In this document: piece after piece, positions 41,961 to 53,269 of the stretch
How the letters are laid out: every line of letters starts with the position of its first letter
How positions within the stretch are numbered: the first letter of the stretch is position 1
NCBI GenBank assembly: GCA_963576475.1
Contig: OY754973.1
Span: 7,703,052 to 7,767,051, forward strand
DNA length: 64,000 nt
Direction: 5' to 3'
Source of the DNA: Molanna angustata
Lineage: Eukaryota; Arthropoda; Insecta; Trichoptera; Molannidae
The notes under the pieces: model-generated
What the model saw: only the letters and a program-made list of their open reading frames with translations
Database searches by the model: none
Told to the model about the DNA's origin: nothing
Position numbers and translations under genes: made by a program

Positions 41961-42481
41961 GAAAAATAATTAAAATGTGCTACAAGGAAATAGTTGCAAC
42001 TTATAAAGATATTTATTCTTTTCCCTAGAACATAAAAGACAGGGGAAGCCTAACATTAATATAACCGCGTAGTATAAGCCACTGTGACCAAAATATTCAA
42101 ATAACTGATGAAGTCATACTGCAGTAGTCATTCTTACGTATCATCTTCATATCATGATAGTTTTGTAAGTTAAAACTGTGAATGTTTAAACTTACGACGC
42201 AGTTGTAAAAAGTCAAATTTCAGAACATGTGAAAGAAAAATACATATCTGAAAACCTACTGTGAAACAATGTAAATGGTGCTTAAACAATAATTACTCTT
42301 TGCAATATGTGAAAAGAAAACTTTGTACCCCTTTTTAATGAATTACGGCCAAATTTCGACCTCTGTGCGATCAATAGTATGAATTAGTAATTGGTTTGTA
42401 TTGGTACCCTTTTTGCATTATTTTTAATTGAGAGATGGTCGAACACGCAATATTATATTTCAATCTTACACCTTGTAACTT

Positions 42482-42763
<282 letters not shown>

Positions 42764-42897
42764 ATATTTGATGTTTTCACGGGTGAAATATGTTATAATA
42801 TTTTTATCTCGGTTTTCCCGTGTCAGTAGGTCTTGACTAAGACCATTTGTCTTCCGACGTTTCGCCTGAATATCACCAGGCATTTTCAAGGACTTAA

Positions 42898-43587
42898 CGA
42901 AAAGCACGCGCGCGACACACGTCTACTATATCAACAGCCCGACTACCATATATCAAAGGCGTCACCGATAAAATCAGCCGTCTATTAAACAAAAATAACA
43001 TACGTACCGTTTTCAGCACAACAAATAAAATATCAACCTTTCTAAGAAACCCGAAAGACATCATTCCACTTGAAGCTCATGGAGTATATGAAATACCGTG
43101 CGGATCGTGCAATAAGACTTATGTAGGAAGAACCAATCGAAAAGTTGAAGCACGAATAGCGGAGCACAGAGTCGACATGAGAAACAAAAAACTTACATCC
43201 TCACTTGTACAACACTCGCTCACAGAAGGACATACAATAGATTTTGACCATTCAAAAATAATAGCAAGTTTAAACAGTGAACCTCTCAGAATTTACAGGG
43301 AAGCTATAGAAATATATAAGAGAAGGGATATAATGAACAATCGGGACGACGGAGTTCGTTTGCCTAGTACCTGGAAGAACATTTTATATGACAAACAATA
43401 CAATAATAATATTAATAATACCATAGCGAAAATAACCCCAAAACACAACAATAATAATATTAATGTCACAACTAAAATTAACAATAAATCACAACACAAA
43501 AATAATGATAAAATATTATTACCAACGAACACGACAGCAGGTGGGCGTGTCACAAGGAGCCAATCACGTCGCGCTAACAATATTTGA
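42898..43587 (+). pseudogene. Penelope-like ORF, linker plus GIY-YIG endonuclease, N-terminally truncated
   Basis: It is open for about 229 codons after a stop at 42895-42897, with no RT domain. It reads TARLPYIKGVTDKISRLLN (the RT-to-nuclease linker of Penelope-like elements), RTVFSTTNKISTFLRNPKD, then the nuclease GVYEIPCGSCNKTYVGRTNR, in which GVY and YVG are the GIY-YIG pair and the following Arg is conserved, and EARIAEHR. It ends SLVQHSLTEGHTIDFDHSKI, EAIEIYKRRDIMNNRDDG, WKNIL and an Asn-rich, basic tail (RVTRSQSRRANNI). The nuclease nicks target DNA for reverse transcription. Key residues are intact, but without RT the copy is not autonomous. No Met start is needed for a truncated relic. 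Confidence 0.85.
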
Positions 43588-43689
43588 CATAAGCGGCCAT
43601 CTTGTACGCTACGAGTCACTTGACGGTGAGCTTTCAGTGTGAGTAGACGTGTGTCGCGCGCGTGCTTTTCGTTAAGTCCTTGAAAATGC

Positions 43690-43713
43690 CTGGTGATATT
43701 CAGGCGAAACGTC
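43690..43713 (+). ncRNA. Hammerhead-ribozyme-like motif in the Penelope arm (tentative)
   Basis: CTGGTGA (one change from the core CTGATGA) is followed nine bases later by GAAACGTC. Penelope-like elements are known to carry hammerhead ribozymes in their terminal repeats. The stem between the two boxes is not a good stem II, so this may be a degenerate relic. The mirror copy is on the minus strand at 42857-42880. Confidence 0.3.
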
Positions 43714-43774
43714 GGAAGACAAATGGTCTTAGTCAAGACCTACTGACACGGGAAAACCGAGATAAAAATATTAT

Positions 43775-44053
<279 letters not shown>

Positions 44054-44081
44054 AAAGTAATAAAGCAATCAAAATGTTAGT

Positions 44082-44119
44082 GTTTGTGTGTGTGTGTGTA
44101 TGTGTGTGTGTGTGTGTTT
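44082..44119. repeat. GT microsatellite
   Basis: Two GT runs separated by GTATG, shortly after the TA array. Confidence 0.9.
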
Positions 44120-45009
44120 GTCTCACGCCTTCTGAAAAACCAAGAGCATCTAAAAATCTAATTTATGTGCGAACGTGTACCTGTATACCTGATGCAGTGC
44201 CACGCTAAAAATAATGCGATAAAAATGCTGAATTTTAAAAATATTTCAATAATTATTTTTTTCATACAAAATTTTCCAAGTCGTATCTGTCAAAAAAGTG
44301 TACATTTTGCACGCAAATATCTGTTAGTTTAAAAGTTAGAAGTACGTATTTACACGAAGAAAATATATTTTCAAGTATAACTTAGCGTTTAAGTGAAAAA
44401 CATGGTGAATATTTTGTATAATTATAATGTTTAACTTATTTTTAAAGTAAGCGTTTTGTACATAAACGCCGCCATTTTAATATCTTTTCATACAATATTT
44501 CATTTTCCTACCGAATGAATATGTTATTGAAAATAATAAACCTTTGAAATAAATGTAATTATGAAATAATAAAATGAAACACAAGACATTACAGCAAGTT
44601 TTAAGACATATATTGTAAAAATGTGTTTATTATTAGTAAAGATATAGGCATAATAAAATTGCATAATTTGTAAATAATATTTGATTTTTCTGACAATTTT
44701 CATTTTTATGGCATCGAACAAACCAATGTAGGTACCTACATATTCAAGAAATGTATCCGAACCATTCGATATTACTTACGTGTTCGAATCGTTTCCATGG
44801 CTACAGAAAGAATGTGATATTCAAATAAAATTTGTTAGGAATCGAATTTATTTAGAAAGTTGTTGTAGGTAGGTACCTACCTAATACTATTTACTTACAT
44901 ACAAATCAACAATAATATACCTATACTGATTTCCTATAGGAAAATTATTTTATTTATTTATTTATCAACCGTTTGTCCGATTATAATGAAACTTTGGTGA
45001 ATTGTCGAG

Positions 45010-45650
45010 CGTATGCCCAGGATGGTTTTTTGATTTAAACTTTTTTCTTATTCTTCTTCTTCTTCGTGTATTTGGTCGTTTTACCTATGAAGGGGGAGTA
45101 TCCTGGGAAAAGAAGGTCCGACTGTCCCTCCATCTCTTCACAGGTCTTCCAGGACGGGTTCTGCATATAAACTTTTTTCTTCTTTTTCTTCGACGTGTAC
45201 TTGGTCATCTTACCTATGAAGATGAACTATCCTGGGAGATGAAGGTCCAATTTTCCTTCCATCTCTTCGCAGGTTTCTGGATTTAAACTTTTTTCTTCTT
45301 CTTCTTCATCGTCTATTTGGTCATTTTACCTTTGAAGGTGGACTAACCTGGGAGAAGAATGTCCAATTTTCCTTCCATCTCTTCGCAGGTATCTGGATTT
45401 AAACTTATTTCTTCTTCTTCTTCTTCATCGTGTATTTTTGGTCATTTTACCTATGAAGTTGGAGAATCCTGGGAGAAGAAGGTCCAACTGTCCTTCCATC
45501 TCTTCGCAGGTATCTGGGTTTAAACTTTTTTCTTCTTCTTCGTGTATTTAGTCATTTTACCTATTAAGTAGATCATCCTGGGAAAAGAAGGTTCTTTCAT
45601 CTCTTCGCGGTTCTTCCAGGATGGTTTCTGGATTTAAACTTTTCTTAACC
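45010..45650 (-). repeat. Tandem array of about 100-130-bp units derived from a LINE C-terminus
   Basis: Five units are marked by CCATCTCTTCGCAGGT at about 45130, 45259, 45375, 45496 and 45597. Each holds TTTAAACTTTTTTCTTCTTC, GTATTTGGTCATTTTACC and CTGGGAGAAGAAGGTCCAA. On the minus strand the unit encodes GRP.KRWRDS-like residues, as in the LINE fragment at 40390-40745, so the array seems to be amplified retroelement coding DNA. Confidence 0.75.
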
Positions 45651-45654
45651 GACT

Positions 45655-45826
45655 GATGGGACGGGATGTAATGAAGGGAAGGGAGGCACTAAAGGGCCTG
45701 AAGGGACGGGAGGTATAAAACTGCCTGAAGGGACGGAAGGTACTGAAGGGCCTGATGGGAAGGGACGTAATGAGGGATTAAAGGGACGGGAGGTAATGAA
45801 GGGCCTGAAGCGGCGGGTCCTGGAGT
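45655..45826 (+). repeat. Purine-rich minisatellite
   Basis: Repeats of GAAGGGACGGGAGGTAATGA and GGGCCTGA-type words, about six irregular copies of 25-40 bp. G-rich against the AT-rich surroundings. Confidence 0.85.
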
Positions 45827-45837
45827 CTAATTCTTTT

Positions 45838-46315
45838 TCTTCTTAATTTTATGTAGACCTTTAGGGCAGTTTTTATACAAACTATTTCCTATTGTCTAAT
45901 TCATCTTCTTCTTCTTTTATGTATACATTTGGGTCATTTTTTTATAAAAATTATTTCCTTTAGTCTAATTATTATTATTCTTCATTTAAGTACGTAGACT
46001 TTTGGGAGAGTTTTAATACAAACTATTTCCAATAGTCTTATTCATTTTCTTTTATGTAGACCTTTTGGTCAGTATTTATACAAACTATTTCCAATAGTCT
46101 AAATATTCTTCTTCTTCTTTTTTGTAGACCTTTGGGTGAGCTTTTATACAATCTATTTCCAATAGTCTAATTCTTCTATTAGGTATATGTATTTTTACTT
46201 ATTTTATATAGACCATTGGAATAGTTTTTTATACAAACTATTTCTTATAGTCTTATACTTATTTTTCTCTTTTTTATTTAGTCTTTTGGGTTAGTTTTAA
46301 GTCTAATAGTCTATT
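45838..46315 (+). repeat. Second tandem array, about 70-90-bp units
   Basis: Seven diverged units with TTTATGTAGACCTTTGGGTC, AGTTTTTATACAAACTATTT, CCAATAGTCTAATTCTTCTT. No coding. Confidence 0.8.
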
Positions 46316-47099
46316 GTGCAGAAATATTATTAACGATATGCACACTTGATGAAAATACATATGAAATGAATGGGATATGGGATGTGACGATATAACCTGC
46401 ACTAGAATCTTTTCAATACTTTTGTTTAATTAAATTTAAACCATTTATATCATCCTATTTTGAATAATTTTCAACACCTAATATTTAAAGAATGGGGGTT
46501 GTGGCCATTACTGAACTCTTAACAACATTTATATTCAAACTAAAAACTATTTACTATAGTTCAAGTCTTCTTCTTCTTCGTTAATGAAGACTTTCAGTCA
46601 AATTGAGCAAAAATATAATGCACACTTGATGAAAAAATATAAAAACGAATGGGATGTGACCAATACTAGATCTTTTCAGTACCTACGTTTGTTTAATCAA
46701 ATTTTAACCACATCCCAACATACAAAATTACTAAATTTTCAATAGGTACACATAACAATTTGTTTTCGATGATAATATTTAAAAATGGGGGTTGTGGCCA
46801 AACCAATCTCTTAACAACGTTGATAAACAGTCATATTTCAAACCATTACGCATAGTCCATGCGAGCAGAAATTGTATAAATATTATACTTCATTCACACT
46901 TTATAGCAATATATAAAAAAGAATGGGTTGTGGCCATCACTTGAACATTTTACAATACTTAAACTCAATCAAATTTCAAACCACTTTTCATAGTCTGATA
47001 TTGCAAAATAATTGGGTGACAATATTATAAAAACGATTGCTTTTTCTTTCACAATTTTACATTCTTGGCCAACGGCGGGACATAAAAGCTAGTATATAT

Positions 47100-47118
47100 A
47101 TATATATATATTAATTGA
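47100..47118. repeat. Short TA run at the Helitron-like end
   Basis: TATATATATATATATAT directly after the CTAG end; possible target microsatellite. Confidence 0.6.
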
Positions 47119-47164
47119 GACAGTAATCGTCTGTTGTATCTATCTTTCTTTCTTTTTCTTTTTC

Positions 47165-47420
47165 GTGTCCGGCTAAGCTCTACCACTCCAATAGGCAGCG
47201 ACTGACATCGCGTTGTCATTTGTCATAATCAGATCCCCAGGACTACAGGCCACACACATCAGTGGACACATCAGCAAGTGGCTGTCATCCTGGGTTGCGC
47301 CGCATTCGCATCGGGTGTCATCTAATGCAGACAGGTACCCCCACCTTTGCAGGTTTTTTAACATCTGGTAACGCCAACCCCGAGTCTATTGAGGGTCTTC
47401 CACAGAGCGTATGGTATGTT
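47165..47420 (-). pseudogene. LINE ORF2 C-terminal end (zinc-finger-like), minus strand
   Basis: The minus strand reads LWKTLNRLGVGVTRC, then MLKNLQRWGYLSALDDTRCE, CGATQDDSHLLMCPLMCVAC, SPGDLIMTNDNAMSVAAYWS, GRA and a stop. The W+TLNRLRTGVG, C.CG..QD..HLL.CP and VA.YW motifs identify the same LINE family as 20480-20985. A frame change separates the first motif from the rest. It is followed by CTTTCTTTCTTTTTCTTTTT. The listed Met is internal. Confidence 0.8.
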
Positions 47421-47887
47421 GTATCTATGTATTATAATTAATGAGGTCCATTTTTTATTCCACCTATGGTAAACTATTAGTGACTATTCACAGGACACAC
47501 ATACCTTCTAAATGTTGGAACTTTTGTAGCAAATGCACCAAATTACACTATTTTTTTAAATATTACGCTTGCAAATGATTAGTCATTCATTCATTAGTGA
47601 TTACGAGTGATCGCTTACATGTTACTATTTTTCAATCACCACTTGTATTCTACTAGTTAAGAAATAGGGAAAAGTGGTGTTACTGAATAGGTGCACGTTA
47701 AAATCACCCCGTTCGGTCTTAAAGTTAAAAGAAACAGTTTCATTATATAGATAGTGTATTTCAGGAAACGTAATAACAACCCGCAATCGGGAGAATTGCA
47801 CAAAATCGGACAAAAGAGACTTTTGCACGAACTCGGGTCGTTGACATTTCGTACAAAAACCTAAATTAACACTAGTTTAGGTATATT

Positions 47888-47920
47888 AAATTTACGGCTA
47901 TTCACTCGTCTACGAGTGAT
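47888..47920 (+). repeat. Short palindromic repeat motif, copy 2
   Basis: TTTACGGCTATTCACTCGTC, TACGAGTGATC; see 2044-2074. Confidence 0.5.
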
Positions 47921-48177
47921 CAAATGATGAAAAAATGGTTTGGTGTATGGAAATCAATCCCTTCACTAACGGTCTGTTTCACCGTCTTCTATGTATAAGA
48001 TATATGTATTTGTAATGAGAACGGGTGGCAATTATTCCTTACTCTATGGTGGCAATATTATAATTTCATACATTTTCAGTTGTCTCTATGGTTACCTAAT
48101 AATATATTTTTGTCAATTTAGTTTTATTCGTCGGAATTTTTTTTGGACTACTTCGCTATTAAGCACTTATTCACATT

Positions 48178-48243
48178 TCTTCTCGGGCAACTAACAGGTC
48201 AAATATTAATTTAACACGCACCCAATAACAAGTTGCCACCTTC
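48178..48243 (-). mobile_element. SINE family A, 3' fragment
   Basis: In reverse: GTGGCAACTTGTTATTGGGT, GCGTGTTAAATTAATATTTGA, TTAGTTGCCCGAGAAG. Head and tail are missing; an internal 10-bp deletion is seen at the ACATAGTACC block. Confidence 0.7.
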
Positions 48244-48460
48244 TATTCAATTCAATTATAAGTATTCAATTCTTAATCCATAGGTGGTGAAATAGATCGA
48301 AGAACGAAATAACTTTTAAGGTAGAAACGATTTGTTTTAATCTCGAATGAGTTATTTGATACGACCGGTTTCAAGGCAACTTTTTCTTCGTTAGAAAGCC
48401 AATACTTTTATAATTATAAACACTCGGTTGTATCCTGCGCATGTTTCGAGTTTATTACCT

Positions 48461-48890
48461 GGGGTGGCGGGTTCGATCAAGCGGTGGAATCAAAACCCTC
48501 ATGATAACCCATATCGTGGATACAGTTACCTTATGGAGTTCTATAATATCTTTAGATATTATAGAACTCCATAAAATATATCCTTGGTATGGGTTATTAT
48601 TTATCATACTAGCGTCTACAATCCGCATTCACCATTCCGCATTCTGTTTCCGGTTGGCTTTCTGATTGGTTGAAATCTCGTAGTATTAAGTCAAATGAGC
48701 TGTGAAAATTTATAATAAATGCGAAAATATAAAAAAAAATATATATTTAATTTATAATTCAATATATGAACAAACTATATTATTTTTATAAACAAACTTA
48801 AACCTAACCTAAGAATGCAGAAAAGAAAAGCTGGGACTAGACGCTACTGGTTATCATGAGGGTTTTGATTCCATTTCACCAGTGTTTCGA
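48461..48890. mobile_element. Palindromic element family G, copy 4, split by element E
   Basis: GGTTCGATCAAGCGGTGGAA, TCAAAACCCTCATGATAACC, CATATCG, TATGGAGTTCTATAATATCT, then AGATATTATAGAACTCCATA and a partial right arm. It is interrupted at 48608-48849 and resumes TTATCATGAGGGTTTTGATT, CC. More diverged than copies 2 and 3. Confidence 0.75.
48608..48849 (+). mobile_element. TIR element family E, copy 2
   Basis: From ACTAGCGTCTACAATCCGCA to GACTAGACGCTACTGG; direct repeat TTATCAT on both sides (48601-48607 and 48850-48856). Inverted TAGCGTCTA termini. Confidence 0.85.
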
Positions 48891-49174
48891 GCTCAGAGAC
48901 CCAATTACAGTTAAAAAAAATACCCCGCTGGGAATTAAACCCAAGACACTAGAAAATCAGACAAACTACTAACCACGTTTGACGGCAGGCTATTGGCGTA
49001 GGAAAGTTGTCAGACGAACATAAATGTTGTATTGAAAACGATTATTTTCGCAATTTTCGCTTTTCTGGACTGGAAGAATATTGTAGGTACTCGCTGCCTA
49101 AAAGAGATTATTTGAATAATACTTTCATTATTTTTCATGGTAAATGAAAATACTTTTGGTTATTAGTTGGTCTT

Positions 49175-49490
49175 AGGGCCCTTGTATACCCTGGGTATTC
49201 GGATGTACGGAAAAATGCACATTAAATTACATTCTAATGTATGAAATACGAAAAAATATTTTATATCACCTGATATGTGATATACAACATTTTTTCGTGC
49301 AGAAAAGATAAAATTTAGAGATTTTTTTAAAATAGCAAGAATAGTTATAACAATATTATATTAATTAAAACTCAGCCGGTAGATTTTCATATTCTCTTTC
49401 GATTGAAGTTAAAATCTACTTCATAGGCCCTGTAGTTTTTTAGTTACTTACAATAAAAAATTCAAAAAACTCATGCAATAGGAAAAAGAT
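49175..49490 (-). repeat. Interspersed repeat D, copy 2
   Basis: Inverted relative of 11335-11712: CCCTTGTATACCCTGGGTAT, ACTCAGCCGGTAGATTTTCA, TATTCTCTTTCGATTGAAGT, AAAAAACTCATGCAATAGG. Confidence 0.75.
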
Positions 49491-50257
49491 GTACATACAA
49501 ACTGTTCCTTATTTCAAAGACGTATATTTTGAGGGTTCTAGGGAAATTATTTTCAAAATATACTATTTAGCCTACTATGGTCTCTTAAGCAATTTACTGA
49601 AGCCCCCAAAAATTTGTTATCCACGTACGTTAGAAGGCAATTTATTCCATTATTTAATACGTCGGTTTACCCCGAAACTACGATCAAAGTAAGCCACCTC
49701 ATTGGCTCTATCCATTTCCTTTAAATAATTTGTACTTTGTGATTCTAACAATCTCAATGTTGAGCGTCTCTCTGAAAAATAAATTGAAACTATAATTTGT
49801 GTTGGGGTTGTAAACTTTTGTAAGTCTGTGTAGGTACCCATCTGGGTGTGTAAAGCGCTGCAGAGGAAATGAGCCAAGAGTATGGTTTTATCTAAGAGAT
49901 TAGCGGCACACGATGCGATGCGGCCATCAAGTGATGTTATTAATTGAAGTCTTACATGCACCTTAACCTAACTGCTATGTTTTTACATCGAACTACATTA
50001 TGTATACCTATCCTTACTATCCGACTGACTGCTTGTTACCCGTTGCTTTTGTTTTATATAAACACTGCATACATACGTAATAAAATCATTTTCTGTAGAG
50101 TTTGCCAAGCGAAAGAATGTAGGTGACATCACCTGTGCACAAACCAATTTTAGTAGGTACAAGGATATTTGTTTGTTTATTATTATTATTATTAAGGCCC
50201 TTTACATTATTCAAAATAAAACGATATTAAACATGTTAAGTATATTACCAACCAATA

Positions 50258-50900
50258 AAACAGAATGAAAACGAGTGGGTTGTGGCCAACGCTAAACTCT
50301 CCACTACACAATGAAGCTTCCCTGCTAATATTACACTCTAATATCAATATGAAATCAAATAACATAACACTGCCAAACAAAAAAAATTCTCTTATTATAT
50401 TATATTTTTCATACAAAAATCTATTATGTATTATGAACTTTTTTTTTCAAACGGTTGTATGTTTTTCTTTTAACGTTGACCAACTTTGAATGCGATTTTT
50501 TGAAGATTATTTTGGTATTGTATAAATAGTTTAAACAAAATTAAAATATCTCAAATTTACAGGTCGTGAGAGCATTTTTCCAGTTTTAACAGATGAAATC
50601 ATAGAGAAATATTGAGAAAAAATCAACCGTTATCTATGGAAAACTAATCAGCTCTAAGTTTATATACTTCACACATATGGTTTCAATATAAAGTTCATCG
50701 GCCTTTTAGTTTGATCTGTACAGAGGACACAAATTTTCATATTTGTGTACGGCATACACACAAAAACATCATAACGAAACTCAAAGTATGCACTCTCTAC
50801 ATGATACCCATTGAGAAATTGATGTAAAAAAAAATCTTAAAAATTGTGAAATCATTAATCTCCACTATTCCATAGTATGGAGAGTAAAAAATAATTATTG
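50258..50900 (-). repeat. Interspersed repeat J, copy 2
   Basis: Minus-strand relative of 37085-37670, sharing the end GAGTTTAGCGTTGGCCACAA, CCCACTCGTTTT and the other terminus TTTTTTACTCTCCATACTAT, GGAATAGTGGAGA (compare TTTTTACTCCTCACTAAC). The interior is diverged. Confidence 0.6.
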
Positions 50901-51305
50901 TTTTTTCCTTTAAATAATTAAGAAACTTGTTTATTTCATTATAATTAAAAAGAAAACTCGTTCTTCTCACAATTTGCCACCTGCATTCTCTCCCTTATGG
51001 AGCTCTGTTTTCAATTTTGTAATCGATTTTTCACTAGCATTATTAATTTAAATTTTGACAGATAAAAATCTTTAGAAATGTACCTATATTATTATGATTT
51101 TTAACTGTTTTTACACAGAAAACACGTGAAAGCAGAACAATACTTTAATACATACACGCAGACTAGTGAAGTTATAGAAAAGGGTGTATTATCACAATTA
51201 GGTACTTATACATTTATTATTATTTTATTTTTTCACGTTCAAAAACGTTATTTTATTTTATGTTTGTATTCCACTTAAGATAATAATATTCATCAGGATT
51301 TTTGG

Positions 51306-51347
51306 AATCAGCTGTTAATTATTTCGTAACATAATTAACAGCTGATT
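51306..51347. repeat. Perfect 17-bp inverted repeat (hairpin)
   Basis: AATCAGCTGTTAATTAT and its exact complement are separated by TTCGTAAC. CAGCTG E-box-like words lie at both arms. Function unknown. Confidence 0.7.
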
Positions 51348-51359
51348 TTTTCCGATATA

Positions 51360-52470
51360 CCAATTAATCAAATTAACGAAAGACGTGTATCGTTTTCAGT
51401 ATCTATCTATTTATTAACAAAAGATAACGTTTACTGTCAAAATAAGGAAATAATTTATTTCTTATCTCTTCAGATAATACATGCACATAGGGAGATAGAT
51501 AATTGATAAACGAGTAGAGTGCCGCAGTTGTGTCAAAATTTGTCAGAACTTGAATTGTGAATATTTATTTATTATTTTTTATTTATTTATTTTGTGTTAT
51601 TAAGAAATACAACAGCTGTTTACAAACATTATTAGGTATACAGTAAATAATTTTCTAATTTATATCGCCAATTACAGAATTTCCTAGTTATTAGATACAA
51701 TTTATATTTAAAACCAAGTAAAACGAATGAAAAACATATACTACAAAATGTGTGTAAAAAAGATGGACCTATACCTGATATTCTTATATATTATATTATA
51801 ATAAATTTAATAAATTTATAAAAAATCTTCGATAATGAAAAATTATGCGATGAATATAGCGAAGATTATGCGATGACGGTATCAGTCGGATATAAGTGAA
51901 TTTTAATAATAGGTAATTGGCGACGGTCATAAATCTTTGTGAAACAAAGCATAACTTTCATAGAAAAAAAACTCAAAGATGTAAATTAATTTTATGTACT
52001 TACTACTAGTTTAGTATTGTTATTTGCCGTACTCCCTATTTTTAGCGAGTAAAAGGAGTAACTTAATAATTAAATTTTAAAATTTGATCTCTCAATTCAC
52101 CCTTTAGATATTCTCCCTGAATCTATTCTCGGATATGTAAGTTATCCATATTGTTGTGATTTTCCATTCGTTTATAATACATGCTAGAAAAAGATAGCAA
52201 ATCTTGGCCTTCCGAGTACTTTTAGTTGATATTAAGTTACCTTGGCAGCAGATATTCATAACGTTCGTTTTTTGTCATAAGTAATTCAATGTGAAGCTTG
52301 TGAAGGATTTATGGAATATTAAGGGTGAGCCATACAAACAAATATTACATTCAAGAGAAGATTTTTATGTTTAAAAGAATGTGTCTGAAAATAATTTATC
52401 AAAAGACAGACCAATAATAAATACCATACAAAAGGTGTTGTAAATAATTAAGTAGGTACCTCCCTATATA
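51360..52470. other. No recognised feature
   Basis: AT-rich; a short inverted motif GTACTCCCTATTTTTAGCGAG, AAAAGGAGTA lies near 52030. No coding. Confidence 0.3.
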
Positions 52471-52478
52471 GTTATCAT

Positions 52479-53250
52479 CCAACTATCAATTTGTCTAAGA
52501 GAATTTGTTTCTCTCAATAGATTGACAAAGTGTCAAGCTAGGATTCGCGATATTTTGTATGGCCAGGTCTTATTTTTCATGGTTTTTCAACTTTGAAGTC
52601 AAAAAACACCGACATAGATGTTTCCCAAGATATATGTTACATATATGGATTAATCCAGAATTTGGAGTAGAACATTTATTGTGTGTGTCCGTACCCCCAT
52701 TATAACTTTTAATCCGTTTGATTAACAGAGCCCAAAATTCAAAAAATACATAAATTTTTGGCCTACCAAACTTTTATCCTCAGAATTTAGAATTTTTGTT
52801 CCAGTTAGGGAGTAAGGGGCTATCAACTTTTAATTTATATTTTATCTTTTAATTTTCTATAAAAAATACATATATTATACTAGTGCCTAAATCTGAATTT
52901 TTTTAACCATTTTTGTAAAAATTGAATTAAGTGACGACGTCGTTTAATACAATTAGTATGGCAGAATGCACAACACAATATCTAGGGGGACTCTCAATAG
53001 TTTGATACTTAATCTCCAAACATACATACATACCATAAAGCTGTTTTCGTATTCTGGGTAGGAAGAAAGGACTGACCTCTACATACTATCAAATCTTGAC
53101 ATACATACCTACATGTTTTTTATAGAAAACAAGATATCTTAAAATATTCAATAATTTTGATTTATGGATTTATATAGTTTGGTACGTATTCTTCAACTTC
53201 ACACACTATCGCCATCGATAGTTGGATCTCATGTGTTATATGAAACTAGT
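52479..53250 (-). mobile_element. TIR element family F, copy 5, internally shortened
   Basis: From CCAACTATCAATTTGTC to CATCGATAGTTGGATCTCAT, GTGTTATATGAAACTAG. Collinear with copies 3 and 4 but about 230 bp shorter, lacking the GT microsatellite expansion and part of the AT-rich middle. Confidence 0.8.
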
Positions 53251-53269
53251 ATTATTAAAATAATGGCGT

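Larger units (their letters stand above)
44945..47092 (+). mobile_element. Helitron-like element packed with tandem arrays
   Basis: The left side has AACCGTTTGTCCGATTATAA, TGAAACTTTGGTG, comparable to the CCGATTTTGATGAAATTT block of lepidopteran Helitrons. The right side ends GGCCAACGGCGGGACATAAA, AGCTAG at 47092 followed by T, the expected CTAG/T Helitron 3' end with a GC-rich stretch before it. Between them lie three different tandem arrays and GGGTTGTGGCCA-type repeats. The exact 5' boundary is not fixed. Confidence 0.5.

Noticed and set aside
43293..43736. 147-codon minus-strand frame
   Set aside because: Shadow of the Penelope GIY-YIG frame on the plus strand and its right arm.
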